From NCBI RefSeq assembly GCF_016097555.1, contig NC_054711.1, positions 32,004,553 to 32,068,552 on the forward strand: DNA of 64,000 bases. The letters are read 5' to 3'. The notes below the pieces were generated by a model that made no database searches, was not told the origin of the DNA, and saw only the letters and a list, made by a program, of their open reading frames with translations. Below, piece by piece: positions 9,906-21,165 of this stretch. A program made the translations under genes and the position numbers. The stretch's first letter is position 1. Every line of letters starts with the position of its first letter. The DNA is from Gigantopelta aegis. Taxonomy: Eukaryota > Mollusca > Gastropoda > Neomphalida > Peltospiridae.

Positions 9906-11230
9906 GAAAAGATGGTGATGAAGTATTTTTATTTTTAAAAATGATAAAAGATTGTAAAACAATTTTTTTTTTTTAAATGGCAGTGACACTTTACAGTACT
10001 GTTTTGTTCGGAATCTTAATCTGTTGACACACCAAAAACCCAACGTGCTTCGACGCTAATCGATGCACATTCAGTACAGTTACTCCCTGTGGTTGCTTCT
10101 CTGACTTCATCATGAAGTATTTTGTCGCAATTCCAATCTCTTCCATATCTGTTTGTGCACTTAGCTCAATCGGTTGAGTGCTTGCCTGAGTTGCTGGCAT
10201 CACAGGATCGAACCACCTTGGTGGATCTGTTCAACTGATTGGGGTTTTTTTTCTCATTCCTATCAGTGCACCACAACTGGTCGAAGGTGGGGTATGTGCT
10301 ATCCTGCCTATGGGAAACCAAATTTGGTGTGTCAACAGCTTTATATTTGACAAATGGTTTACAGTGTTTTATAGTGAAAGATTTAGACATGATTAGTAAA
10401 ACAAATGGTGATAAATTGTATTTTTTTTAAATAGTAAAATATTGTAACGATTTTATTTCATACAGTGCAGTTTGGGTTGAAATCTTAGTGGTTGTTAATT
10501 TACACCTGAATGGTAAAAGATGGTGAAAAAATTGTATTTTTGCAAAATATGGAATGTTTGTGACAATCGTTTTACACATGGATAGGAAAAGACGTATGGA
10601 AATGTTTTTATTTAAAAAAAATGTCAACATTTATTTTCTAGTGTGTAAGGTACAAGAGGGTTGTACCCAAACAGGGCTAGTCAAGTTTGCAGTTGTAAAA
10701 TTTTAAAACAAATGGCAAATTTTATTTTAATTTGGTGAAAAAATTTCATGTATTACTTGGTATTTTAATTTTTATTAGAAAATATCTGGATGTTTTTGCA
10801 GCTTTTGAAGTTTAAATAAATGATTTGGCAAAATGCTCTGCTAGCCCTGACAAGCCTCATTTCTCAGTAGCCAAGTTAGACAATTGTTGTTCTAAAGTTT
10901 AATACAGACTGGCGAAAAATCAGTGATGGATGCCACACTCTTTTGGACTCTTTACCACATTTAAAAAAATATTTAAATTCCATATCGGCAAAGGTGAAAA
11001 ATGGGATATTAAAGTTTTATTATTGCTTTTAACTTTGTATTTAAGTTATTCATGTAATGTTGTTTCACAAACTACAGTGAAACCTCTGTAAACTGGACAC
11101 CCAAGAGACCAAGTGAAATGTCTGGATTGAAGGTAATCCTACTAGAGAGGTTCTTTCATGTACTCGATAACTAATATTTAAAAAGAGACATCTGGTTTAA
11201 AAAATTTGCTGAAATTTGTGCCGGATATTC
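9906..11230 (+). other. 3' flank / 3' UTR region of PPM1K with local duplications
   Basis: The region around the stop codon (CAATCGCTTTACACATGGAT at about 9886) recurs slightly diverged near 10565, and the AAATCTTA/TTGTAAAA segments near 9950-10020 recur near 10440-10500. A SINE lies between. No clear polyadenylation site could be fixed. Confidence 0.5.
10150..10315 (+). mobile_element. SINE, head 2, 3'-truncated
   Basis: Box A-like TTAGCTCAATCGGTTGAGTG and box B-like GGATCGAACC, then core CAGTGCACCACAACTGGTC to GTGCTATCCTGCCTATGGG. It loses similarity afterwards. Confidence 0.8.
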
Positions 11231-11234
11231 GGTC

Positions 11235-11500
11235 TGGCAAGCTACAAATTTTGCCTGACGGCTAGAGAAAAAACCCGAAGTCAAATGTTGCAACTAAGTC
11301 GATTTTCTAAATATGAATATCCTGCTCCCACCCCAACCCGCTAATGTTAGTGTTAGTGTTTTTAGGCTCTGTCTCCCCCTTTAGATGAAATATCTGATTA
11401 TTACTATTATTTAGTACAATTGTATTAACTTGAAGTGAAGTAGGGCTATTGAATTTTTAATCGTGGCTAGTAAATTTATAAAAATTGTAGAAGCCTTGAT
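11235..11500 (+). mobile_element. Partial copy of the CAGGGCTTCTAGA hAT-like MITE
   Basis: Matches the inner and right parts of the element at 59681-60032: ATGAATATCCTGCTCCCACC, GATTATTACTATTATTTAGT and AATTTTTAATCGTGG, ending near GTAGAAGCCTTG. The left end is missing. Confidence 0.75.
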
Positions 11501-11936
11501 GAACAGCTTAAAAATTCTGATATATGTTTCGACCAAAGTGGACAAATGTTCGAGAAAGTCAGTACTTAGTCAACACAGAAGCTTTAGCTAGTCCTCTGTG
11601 TATTATATTAATACAGCTTGGATTTGTTAAAACCTGGGTTTCCACAGTTCTTGAATATTTTTATCCGAGAAAATTAACTAACAAGCAAGGGGACACAACT
11701 CTTTTTTTTTGACAAGTTGTTTTCCTCTTGAGAGTTTTTGCTTTTTTTTTGTTTTTGCTCAAGATTAGATTTTTAAAATTATTTATTTTTTAATATATAT
11801 TTTTTAAATACATATTTGTACATTTTAAGGGCTTGCTTGTATTTGTCGATAATATTGTGTTTTTACTGTGATTCGAGGCATTTTGTTTGGAATGTTTTTG
11901 CATTGTTGTACAGTGTACGAATATGACAGGGGAACA

Positions 11937-12081
11937 TTTTGTTTTCAAAATTTTCATTAGCAACATTTTTAGTCAATTGAAAATTGATTAGCAAGTACTG
12001 TTTAATGTTTTAAAATTGTGTTCAGTTTCTGAAACTTGTGTACTCAATAGTAATGTAATACTGAACAAAATGTTCCTTTTG
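11937..12081. mobile_element. CAGGGAAC-type MITE, diverged copy
   Basis: Ends CAGGGGAACATTTTG and CAAAATGTTCCTTTTG are inverted. The interior (TTGATTAGCAAGTACTG, TTTAAAATTGTGT) matches the copy at 47322-47440 in the other orientation. Confidence 0.7.
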
Positions 12082-12257
12082 TGGTGTCTGTTTAATCAAA
12101 GCATTTTGCTTTAGTAGAAAATGTTATATAATGGGAAGGCAAAATTAGTTTTAGCAGTAAAGCAACTATCAATACACGCACGCACACTTTGAAAATGCAA
12201 TTTGGTGTTAATGTGATAATAAAAAAAAAAATCTAATGTATATCTATGAATGTATTA

Positions 12258-12925
12258 CTATAACATGCTAAGGTGACTGGAAGTGTACATGACCATCATC
12301 GACCAGGCCAACGTCCGGTTACAACTCCGAGACAAAACAGACAGATAAGGAGAAACCATCAATTGTAAGGTCTGCGTCATCTCATTCTAATTTCTATGAG
12401 TCATTGAATTCCTGTAATTTGATTAATTTGCTCCCATGACATCCTATCGTGTTTCTGGCTATTGTTGTAACTGACAAGAAGCAGATACGTTGATGGTTTC
12501 TCCTTATCTGTCTGTCTTATCTCAGAGTTGTAACCGGAAGTTAGCCTGGTCGAGGACGGTCACGAACACTTCCAGTCAGGTTATATCGCTCATTCAACCT
12601 TGAAATCATTGAAAGGTGCATTTGAAAATTCCTTGCTACCCTTTGTTGCGAAATTCAACCAATCAGCATTCCTAATGAACTCTCTCTCTGATCATTGCTG
12701 AGTCGTGGCATTGTTTCACACTGACTTATCCAACAATCAATCTGTGCCTTTTATGCGTCCAATGTATGCAGTTTGAACATGTAAAGTATTGTGAACATAC
12801 TGCACACATTTTCGGTTTTATACCAAATTTTTAGTTTTCTTCACATTTTGTGTTAATTGCATAAAAAATCCTCGTAAATCAGAAACCTACATTGACATAC
12901 GGGAATACACCTTAGCATGTTATAG
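12258..12925. mobile_element. Foldback element: 18-bp perfect ends with an inner ~95-bp inverted repeat
   Basis: The outer ends CTATAACATGCTAAGGTG (12258-12275) and the exact complement (12908-12925) are 668 bp apart end to end. Inside, 12271-12362 is inverted at about 12490-12587 (CTGGAAGTGT, GGTTACAACTC, CAGATAAGGAGAAACCATCA) around a loop of about 127 bp. No transposase is seen. Confidence 0.75.
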
Positions 12926-13550
12926 TCAGGGCTTGCGCTGTCGGTAGCCAAATTAGCCATTGGCTTATTTAAAAAAAAAAATGGCTAATAAAATTTGCAA
13001 GTGGCTAAAATTTTGGCTACGCCATTTTCTGTCTTCTGATGTGAACAAATGGATACATAATCTATCCGACACCTCAAACATAATAATACTACCAAATATT
13101 CAATTAGCGTAATAGCAATCTCGCAACCGGTAACGAGAAACGAGAAACGGTGTCATGCAGAATACAGCGTAGGCCTTATGTTTGCTTATTTTAATAATCA
13201 CAGTTATTAATTTTAACGGCATGCATTCAACATGTATGACAGCAATGTCTGGAAGATCTGTAACTTGTTATTTTTAATTTGTAAAATCTTTCAACCAAAG
13301 TAATAAAAACAGACCGACAATGCGTGTCAGTTTGAATACACATGCCAGTTCAGGGCCAAAAGACATGTAGGCCATCTCAAGGTCTGAGTTCAGCCAGACC
13401 GAGCGAAAACACAACGTTCATTAGACTGGTTTGTGCACTTCACGTTAAACCAAATGGACATGACGAACACTATAATAGTAATACATTCATAGATATACAT
13501 TAGATATTTTTTTAGTATCACATTAAAACCAAATTGCGTTTTCAAAGTGT
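12926..13550. repeat. Mixed repeat-derived sequence
   Basis: Begins CAGGGCTTGCG. It contains a short inverted motif (TGGCTAATAAAATTTGC / GTGGCTAAAATTTTGGC) and, at 13385-13462, a minus-strand fragment of the 7919-8970 repeat (CAGCCAGACC, AGACTGGTTTGTG). No gene. Confidence 0.5.
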
Positions 13551-13554
13551 GTCA

Positions 13555-13664
13555 GTATATATATAGATATAGATAGATATATATAGATATATAGATCTAG
13601 ATATATACATATACACATATATACATACATGTATATATATACATACATGTATATATATACACAT
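13555..13664. repeat. (TA/TATACA)n microsatellite
   Basis: AT-rich simple repeat of ATATAGAT and TATACATACA units, next to the Tigger insertion. Confidence 0.85.
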
Positions 13665-13666
13665 AC

Positions 13667-14784
13667 AGTGTACCCTCGATTTATTGCCCCCCGATTTAAC
13701 GCCAACCTCGTATACCGCCAACTTTCTTTAAAGTACCGTTTTCATTCATGTTTATTTCCCTCAATATAACGCCACCCTTGGTATCTGCCATCCGCCAACG
13801 ATGTTTTTGAACCGAACTCCATTTAGCCATTATAATTCCCTCGATTTTGCCGCCAATGGTCTGGTCACAAAGTTGATTATAGTGACATAATTACTAGCGA
13901 TCTGTTGAATGGGGAAATCCTAACTCCGTTGTACTCTAGCAGTACACACTGAATCTGTTTTTGTTTACTGTGTAGCAATTAATGGATGTAAGTGCTAGAA
14001 TTGTTTAGGCAGGTGCAGTGTTTGTGTCCAATCAACACTCGGTATAGAAAGAACAACTATAGTGATCATGTGACAGAGGGGTGTATTAGATTCATTATTT
14101 CAATCGCGGATTGTTCTGTTGGGTCTTTGAAGTGCTGGCAACAACGACTCAAGTTTAATTAATAAACAAACTTTAGGTAAGTTTTATTATGCTCAAGCAT
14201 ATTTCGACCATGGCCTCATGTTAAGTTGCTATTTAGCTTTGGCATAAATGCAACGACACCGGTAACGCATTTTATTACAGCAGAATGAATTTAAAGCGAA
14301 AACGTATCGTATCAGACGCGCTTAGAACAAGACAAATTGTTCAGTACTCGAAGATAAATTCAACTAAAAGTCAACAAGATATAGCCAATCACTTTTCAGC
14401 GTTGTGACGGCATTTGTTTTGTGAAACGACAGCGTCGCGAGATGTGGTTGGTGACGTCACGGGCCGGCTTTCAATCGACGAACAGCTGAGAATGGATGTT
14501 GATGAGTTTGTCAACATTGACAATGAAGCAGAGACATTTGCTAATATCAGTGACGAGCAGATTCTTGAAAGTGTTAAACAGATTCACGATGAAACGACTG
14601 ATGACCAGGAAGAAGAGTCCGACGCTGAACCGGAGCCCACATACGTCATATTCTTGACAGTGAGCAATTTAAAAAAAAAATTAAGTTTGGTAGTAAACCC
14701 AAGGCACCCTCACTATACCGCCAACTCGATATAACACCAAAATTATTTTGGAACATTGGTTGGCGTTAAATCGAGGTTATACTG
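13667..14784 (+). mobile_element. Tigger/pogo DNA transposon, internally deleted
   Basis: Ends CAGTGTACCCTCGATTT and AAATCGAGGTTATACTG are inverted and flanked by TA on both sides (13665-13666 and 14785-14786), as in pogo/Tigger elements. The subterminal GATTTAACGCCAAC is also inverted at the far end. The element is 1,118 bp and keeps only the two ends of the transposase. Confidence 0.88.
14286..14650 (+). pseudogene. Tigger transposase remnant (CENPB-type HTH plus acidic C-terminus)
   Basis: From ATG 14286: MNLKRKR, then QIVQYSKIN and SQQDIANHFSAL, then a stop at 14405. This is the start of a CENPB/Jerky-type helix-turn-helix. In another frame 14414-14734 gives the acidic tail of such proteins (FANISDEQILESVKQ, DDQEEESDAEPEP). 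The DDE catalytic domain between them is deleted, so the product is inactive. Confidence 0.8.
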
Positions 14785-14786
14785 TA

Positions 14787-15408
14787 CATACATACACACT
14801 CACAAAAGTTTTAATTATTTAGTTTTTTAATTATTGAAGGGGAGGCGATATCAGTGTTACAAAATGTTATACTGTATGGGAATGGGAAGTAGGAAACTTG
14901 TACAAAATAGCAAATGGTTTCATACACTTTAAAAAAAAAAAAAAATCTGTGACCGAATTGAGATCCATGTGTATAACCATAAAATTTCTTGTGCTGGACA
15001 CTAGAAAAATTAATGGTTTATGTTGTTTCTAAAGCTATTTGTCCTGTGATTGATAATTCGCCAAATTGCACTGTAAAGTTGTATAGCACAAATCCTTTTA
15101 TACATGTACATATATTGTTTTGAAATACATTTTGTATTATCTGACAAAGATTAACGCTAAAGCTAATCTCTAATTTGATAGTGTGTGTGTTTTAGTAGTG
15201 GTTGTTAATTAACGTGGGATATATAACTTGTATTAACTAGTATGCAGTAACTGTGATATTTAGTCCTCATTCAAAACATTCATGTTTCATATTCCAGCCA
15301 TAATATTGTGTTAACAGATGATGCTATTAAATAAGAACCTGGCTTCATGAGTTTAGTCTTGTATGTTATGGATGGTGCATTAAAAAAAAAAGAACAGGGG
15401 ATATCATT
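14787..15408. other. Intergenic, no gene seen
   Basis: AT-rich sequence without recognisable features. Confidence 0.5.
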
Positions 15409-15790
15409 AGAGCTGGGCGGTATTGAAATTTCAAGTTCGGTATCAGTACTTTTGGGATCATTTACGTTGATATCGGTACGGTATTCAGTATTGATACAAT
15501 ACCAATACCGATATCGAGTGGTATTTTCGGTATATTCTGCTTTAATTGCATGCACAAGTTAAGTCTCACCTGCTAATTTCATCTAACTGAAAATAAATTC
15601 CATACTCAAGGCTCTCATCTCTCTTCCTTTCAGCTATTTTCCCATTCGTCAGATATATTGTTAATGCTTTACTAAATAGCCGATAACAATTTTCAATACT
15701 GAAATTTCCGTATTTTGAATGTTCGGTACAGTAAATTGGTATTGACATGATACCGATACTAAACGTTATATACGGTATACCGCCCAGCTC
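15409..15790. mobile_element. MITE with AGAGCTGGGCGGTA ends
   Basis: The left end AGAGCTGGGCGGTATTG and the right end ATACCGCCCAGCTCT are inverted about 380 bp apart. The interior is rich in GGTATCGGTA/ACCGATA palindromic pieces, typical of a non-autonomous element that can fold on itself. No target duplication is clear. Confidence 0.75.
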
Positions 15791-16165
15791 TACCTGTGAC
15801 CCCCTCTGGATTCGCCAATGTGGGATACTTTTTTTAATGCCTTCACTGGATTGTAAAGCTGCAAGATGTTATGCTCCCATATTTCTAGGGGGCAGGCTGG
15901 TTTTTGCCCAGATTAAACGAAAATGCCTGAATCTGTATAACAACATTTATTCATATTAGTATTACTACCCAAGAGCTATATAGGGCTGCAAACGAATCAC
16001 TAAGCATTTTTACAGGTATTACAACTAATTTTGAGGGTAGAATGATGAAAATACATGGTAAAAAGGTCTCAGGTTAGCACATTTTGCCAGAATATCTCTA
16101 TCATTTTTGCCCAAATTTGACAAAGGTTTATGGTTCGTATGGTCCAGTAAGCATATGCAATACCT
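15791..16165. other. Intergenic, no gene seen
   Basis: No recognisable feature. Confidence 0.5.
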
Positions 16166-16660
16166 CTTTGACAATATTACTTAAACCCCTACTGGTCCAG
16201 CTGGGTTTTGTCTGTCTGTCTGTCCATCTTTTCCACACATAGTTTTGCAGCCCTTTTTATGTAACGCCTCACGATAAGCAATTTTGTGTGTAGCTTTATC
16301 ATGTAGAGTTAAATTGTATGGTCCAGGAAGCATATGTAATACCTCTTTGTCAATATTAAATAGTCCTCTACTGGTCCAACTGGGTGAGACTATAGGTTTT
16401 GTCTGTCTGGCTATCCGTCTTTTCCATGCATAGTTCTTCAGACTTTTTTTTTTTTTGTAATGTCTCTCGATATTCAGCACAAATTTTGTGTATAGCTTTA
16501 TCATGTAGAGTTACACATCGGGTTTAACTTCATGCCGATTTATCCATTTTGGCAGAGTTATGGCCCTTGAACTTACGAAATATGAAAATTTGTTGGGCCT
16601 GGTATGAGATATGTATTGCTTAAGCAGTACCTTCAGAATTTTTGTTCAAAATGTCATGGG
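16166..16660 (+). repeat. Dispersed repeat (CTACTGGTCCAACTGG family), internally duplicated
   Basis: Contains CCTCTACTGGTCCAACTGG, TATAGGTTTTGTCTGTCTG, TTTATCATGTAGAGTT and GTTATGGCCCTTGAACTTA. The first half occurs twice (about 16188-16320 and 16364-16510). The family also occurs at 43425-43690 and, inverted, at 46935-47215. Class unknown. Confidence 0.7.
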
Positions 16661-16957
16661 TTAAATTTTGTAAAGAAAGTGAGAAATGAAATAATAATAT
16701 TTCTTGTCACCCCAATAACGGATGTCTTAAAAAATTTTTATTATGAGGTGTCGTTTAAATATTGATCCCTTTATTAATACATGTACATATGTAATACTTA
16801 TTGTATAAACCAATTAAAAAAAGTATATTGGTCCACTTGGTGCATCTATATTTTACTTTGAGTTTGTGCTGTTTTTATTTTGTTTTTAAATAAATAGTTG
16901 AATATTAAAAATAGTGTGTTCATGTTCTATATTTGATGAGGTGGTTGCATATATTCT
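16661..16957. other. Intergenic, no gene seen
   Basis: AT-rich, nothing recognised. Confidence 0.5.
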
Positions 16958-17759
16958 TTTAAATAGATCATGATGGGGGGGCATTTAGCTCAGTCGGTTG
17001 AGTGCTCGCTTGAACCACCTCGGTGGATCCATTCAACTTGTGTTTTTTTTTACCTATTCCAAACAGTGCACCACAGCTGGTCAAATGCTGTGGTGTTTTC
17101 CTGACTGGAAAGTGCATATAAAAGATTCCATGATGCATTAGGAAAACCAAATGTTTTATATCCGATAGCCGATGATTAATTAATGTGGTTCAGAGGTGTC
17201 TTTAAAAAAACAAACTATTTTAAATCGATCATGATGATGGATCCATTCAACTGATTGGGTTTTTTTCTCATTCCAACCAGTGCACCATAACTGGTCAAAT
17301 GCTTTGGTATGTGCTTTCCTGACTGGGGGAAAGTGCATATAAAAGATCCCTTTCTGCATTAGGAAAAAATGTAGCTGGTATCCTCGGATGACTACATGTC
17401 AGAATTGCCAAATGTTTGACATCCAATTGCCAGTAATTAATCAGTGTGCTCTAGTAGTGTCGTTAAACAAAACAAACTATTTTAAATAGATCATGATGGT
17501 GGGGATTTAGCTCAGTTGGTTGAGTGCTCGCTTGAGGTGCTTGTGTTGCTGGATCGAACCACCTCGGTGGATCCATTCAAATGACTGTTTTTTCTTGTTC
17601 CAACCAGTGCACCACAATTGATCAAATTATGTGGTTTGTGTTTTCCTGTCTGGGAAAGTGCATATAAAAGATCTCTTTCTGCATTAGGAAAAAATGTAGC
17701 CGGTTTCCTCTGATGACTACGTGTCACAATTACCAAATGTTTGACATCCAATAGCCGAT

Positions 17760-17794
<35 letters not shown>

Positions 17795-18240
17795 ATATAT
17801 TTATTGTCCCAGATATTCATATATTGATAGCTGATGGTTAATTATAGTGTTCTAGTGGTATCTTTAAACAAAAACTATTTTAAATAGATTGTGTGTGTGG
17901 GGGGGGGGGGGGGGGGCACATGATTTAGCTCGGTTGAGTGTTCACTTGAGGTGCTTGCATTGCAGGATCGAACCACCTTGGTGGATCCATCCAACTGATA
18001 ATATTGGTTTTTTTCCCCATTTCCAAACAGTGCACCACAACTGGCCAAATGCTGTGGTATGTGCTGTTTTGTCTGTAGAAAAGTTCTTATAAAAGATTCC
18101 TTGCTGCATTAGGAAAAAATGTAGCCGGTTTCCTCTGATGACTACATGTCAGAATTACCTTTAACATCCAATAGCCGATGATTAATTAATCAATGTGCTC
18201 TAGTGGTGTCGTTTAACAAAACAAACTTTAGATTATGATG
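16958..18240 (+). repeat. Tandem cluster of four head-2 SINEs including flank
   Basis: Four + strand copies (about 16968-17205, 17228-17475, 17498-17880, 17915-18232) have tail 1 (TGACATCCAATAGCCGATG, GTTAAACAAAACAAAC). The junctions repeat the same non-SINE phrase TTTTAAATAGATCATGATG, so the cluster grew by tandem duplication and not by four insertions. The third copy carries a run of about 30 T at 17765 with AT-rich insertion. The fourth is preceded by a run of G. Confidence 0.85.
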
Positions 18241-18949
18241 TTTGCCAATGGGAAAACGACCTAACTGGTACAGTTGCAGGGATCGAAATAGAAAGTAAAA
18301 TATGGCTTGCTGTCAGGTCAGGTCAGGTCAGGTCAGTGTCATGTTATGTCATTACATGTCAGTGGGTTTTACGTGCACATTTAGAACAAGCTGTTGTAGC
18401 ACACGCCTGTTATGGGTACAGGTGTCGGCCTTGGCCGTCTCCTCTGTCTAGGACAGGAAAGGGGCTGGGGTGGGTGGGAGAGTGGTCGATGGTGGTGGTG
18501 GTGGTGGTGGGGGTTAGTTTTGATTGTATGGAATTTTGCGCAATTTGAATGAAGAATGTAGGCGTGTTTTTGAATGATTCGCCGGAAAATAAAGGGGAGA
18601 TACGTATAATTTTTGTATTTAGTATATCGAGAGTAGCTTGTTATTGGAACCTAGCCTACTGATGGCTGTTGTTGGTTGTCTCCCTAGGTTGTCCCATGAG
18701 TAGCTCGTTATTGGAACCCAGCCTACTGATGGCTGTTGTTGGTTGTCTCCCTAGGTTGTCCCAGTAGTGGCACTTATAAGGGCCTGGGGCCTACTTCACT
18801 AAACTCTCGCAACTTTGCGATATCGCAGTGCAATGCTAAAAGAGGATGCTTTGTTGTCCAGCAGAGCCTAAGAGACAGTTGCTCTGTTCAGATGGTGGGA
18901 GACTCCTTTGCAAATGACCTGTTATTATTATTATTTCTTTAAATAGCAG
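18241..18949. repeat. Small tandem repeats
   Basis: (GGTCA)n at about 18313-18336, (GGT)n near 18489-18512, and a 67-bp direct duplication at 18631-18764 (GATGGCTGTTGTTGG at 18661 and 18728). No gene seen. Confidence 0.7.
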
Positions 18950-19365
18950 GGGCAGGACGTAGCGCAGTGGTACAGCGCTTGCTCGATGCGCGGTCGGTGT
19001 TTGGATCGATCACCGTCAGTGCACCATGACTGGTATATCAAAGGCCGTGATATGTACTACCCTTTCTGTGGGATGGTGCATATAAAAGATCCCTTGCTGT
19101 TAATCGAAAAGAGTAGCCCATGAAGCGGCGACAGCAGGTTTCTTTTCTCAATATATGTGTGGTCTGACGCCATATAACCATAAATAAAATGTATTGAGTG
19201 TATCATTAAATAAAACATTTCTTTCTTTCTTTCTTTGTCAATTAATTAGCAACTACTGTTTAATGTTTTAAAATTGTGTAGCGATCTCTGAAACCATGTC
19301 CGACGCCATATAACCGTAAATAAAATATGTTGAGTGCGTTGTTAAAACATTTCTCTCTTTCTTTT
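18950..19365 (+). mobile_element. Chimeric SINE with 3'-transduced sequence
   Basis: One 12-bp target duplication, TTTAAATAGCAG (18938-18949 and 19366-19377), encloses the whole unit. It holds a head-1 SINE with tail 2 ending in (CTTT)n, then about 65 bp matching the CAGGGAAC-type MITE interior (CAACTACTGTTTAATG), then a second tail 2 ending near 19360. The simplest reading is a read-through transcript inserted as one unit. Confidence 0.8.
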
Positions 19366-19377
19366 TTTAAATAGCAG

Positions 19378-20064
19378 CCCCCAAAATATGTTCTGGTAAG
19401 AAAGAAAAAATGGCCTGCTGGAAACAAAAGCATGGGGTGGGGAGAGCAGGGCCGTACCCTGATTAAAATCCTGGGGTGGGTGGGGGCGGGGGCACTACTT
19501 TTTATAAAACAAATGAAACACTATACAAATTAAACCCTGAGATGTGTATGCTATTTTCTGGAGTGAAAACAAGAGAAAAAAGTGAGGGTTTGGGACAGTG
19601 TGTAAAACATTAAGATTTCTAAGATGTATTTTAGAGCATCGTGGGATTAAACGTAGTCATTAGCTAAATAGCAGATGAGACAATCTATTTCTATTTCACC
19701 TGCCTGGCCTGGTGCTTATAATATCTTTAGAGTCTAGATCTAAGAACATTATTTTTTTCAGTGTATTTTCCAAGGGAGCATGCCCCAACCCCTCTAAAAT
19801 CTTTGTTCACACAGTCTAGATCACCTCCCCTGCACAATTTCTTGATTAATACACATATTGGTGTAGGCTAATACAAAACCCTGCATTAGGAATAGGTGTC
19901 GGAAGATGCCAAAAACTTAATAGGGGTGCATACATGTAGATGTTTATCAATTCCCTTTTAACTGGAGGGGTGGGGGTGCATAATCATCAGTTATAAGCAG
20001 TAGTCTGATTTATCAACCATCAGAATGAATTTTTAGAGTTTGTTTTGTTTAAGGACATCACTAG
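19378..20064. other. Intergenic, no gene seen
   Basis: No recognisable feature. Confidence 0.5.
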
Positions 20065-20241
20065 CAGGGGCGTAGCGTGATCTGGACCTGGGGGGGGGGG
20101 GGGGGGTCGAATATGAACCAAGTGGACCTTTTTCTATTTTGTTTTTGCACCACCAGAAACTCCATATGTATAAACCTGTATGTTTTAGTTCTGAAAGTGG
20201 ACCATTTGCTTCAGCGGGGAACCCCACTAGCTATGCCCCTG
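20065..20241. mobile_element. hAT-like MITE, CAGGGGCGTAGC ends, 5-bp duplication
   Basis: CAGGGGCGTAGCGTGA at the left and GCTATGCCCCTG at the right are inverted. ACTAG flanks both sides directly (20060-20064 and 20242-20246). It contains an expanded G tract at 20091-20106. Confidence 0.8.
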
Positions 20242-20275
20242 ACTAGAGCACATTTGGTAATTATGGTGTATTGTC

Positions 20276-20395
20276 TTAGAAACCCGCTATATTTTGCCAT
20301 AAGTAGCAGGGGTTCTTCTATATGCACCATCTCACAGACAAGACAGCACATTCCACAGCATCTGATGTACCAGTCGTGGGGCACTGGTAGGAAGT
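20276..20395 (-). mobile_element. SINE core fragment
   Basis: The minus strand reads the core from CCAGTGCCCCACGACTGG to TATAGCGGGTTTC. No head or tail. A G-run follows at 20407. Confidence 0.75.
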
Positions 20396-20532
20396 GTGTG
20401 TGTGTTGGGGGGGGGGGGGGGAGGGCAATTAGATAACTGAAGGGGTTTGATCATGTGACCAAAGAACCTCTGTTGACTGAGCTAGATTTTCAAATACATG
20501 TTGTATATATCATTGTGTGACGGGTTTATAAA

Positions 20533-20797
20533 GCACTACATTGATGCGGTCGGTCTAGGGCCGATTCCTGTCGGTGGAACCACTGGCTTATTTTTCATTG
20601 CAGCTAGTGAATCATGACTGGTATATCAAAAGGTATGAGCTATCCTGTCTGTGTGATGGTATATATAAAAGATCCCTTGCTACTACTGGGAAAATGTAAT
20701 GGGTGTCCCCTCTAAGACTGTTAGAATTACCAAATATATGAAATCCAATAGCCTGTGATTAATAAATCAATGTTCTCTAGCTGTTTTGTTAAACAAT
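20533..20797 (+). mobile_element. SINE, head 1 with tail 1, diverged
   Basis: GCGGTCGGTCTAGGGCCGAT (end of head 1), core with CATGACTGGTATATCAAAAG, and tail 1 (AATCCAATAGCCTGTGATTA). It is followed by an (ATCT)n microsatellite at 20797-20822. It shows head 1 joined to tail 1. Confidence 0.85.
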
Positions 20798-21029
20798 ATC
20801 TATCTATCTATCTATCTATCTTTCCCCCCACTTCCTACGCCAGTGTATATATATATACATGATTTCCCTGATGAAGCCTGGCGTAAATTTGAATTAAAGA
20901 GGGATATATGACTTTTAAAGGAGGCTTCTGACTTTTTTCTTTTTATAAAATTTATAAAATATATTATCTCAAGCCCCCTTGTTACTTTAGAGGAGAGGTG
21001 CCAGCAAAATAGAAGGATTTTCTATTCAT

Positions 21030-21092
21030 ATATATATATATACACAATGTATATATATATATATATATATACGTCCTTATACACACTGTGCT

Positions 21093-21158
<66 letters not shown>

Positions 21159-21165
21159 TACGTCC
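21030..21165. repeat. (TA)n / (TG)n compound microsatellite
   Basis: TA runs either side of a (TG)12-type block at about 21099-21124. Confidence 0.9.

Noticed and set aside
16975-17050. A possible tRNA gene (TTAGCTCAGTCGGTTGAGTG with a box B)
   Set aside because: No closed cloverleaf, and it is followed by the SINE core and tail. The same applies to all other tRNA-like heads in the window.
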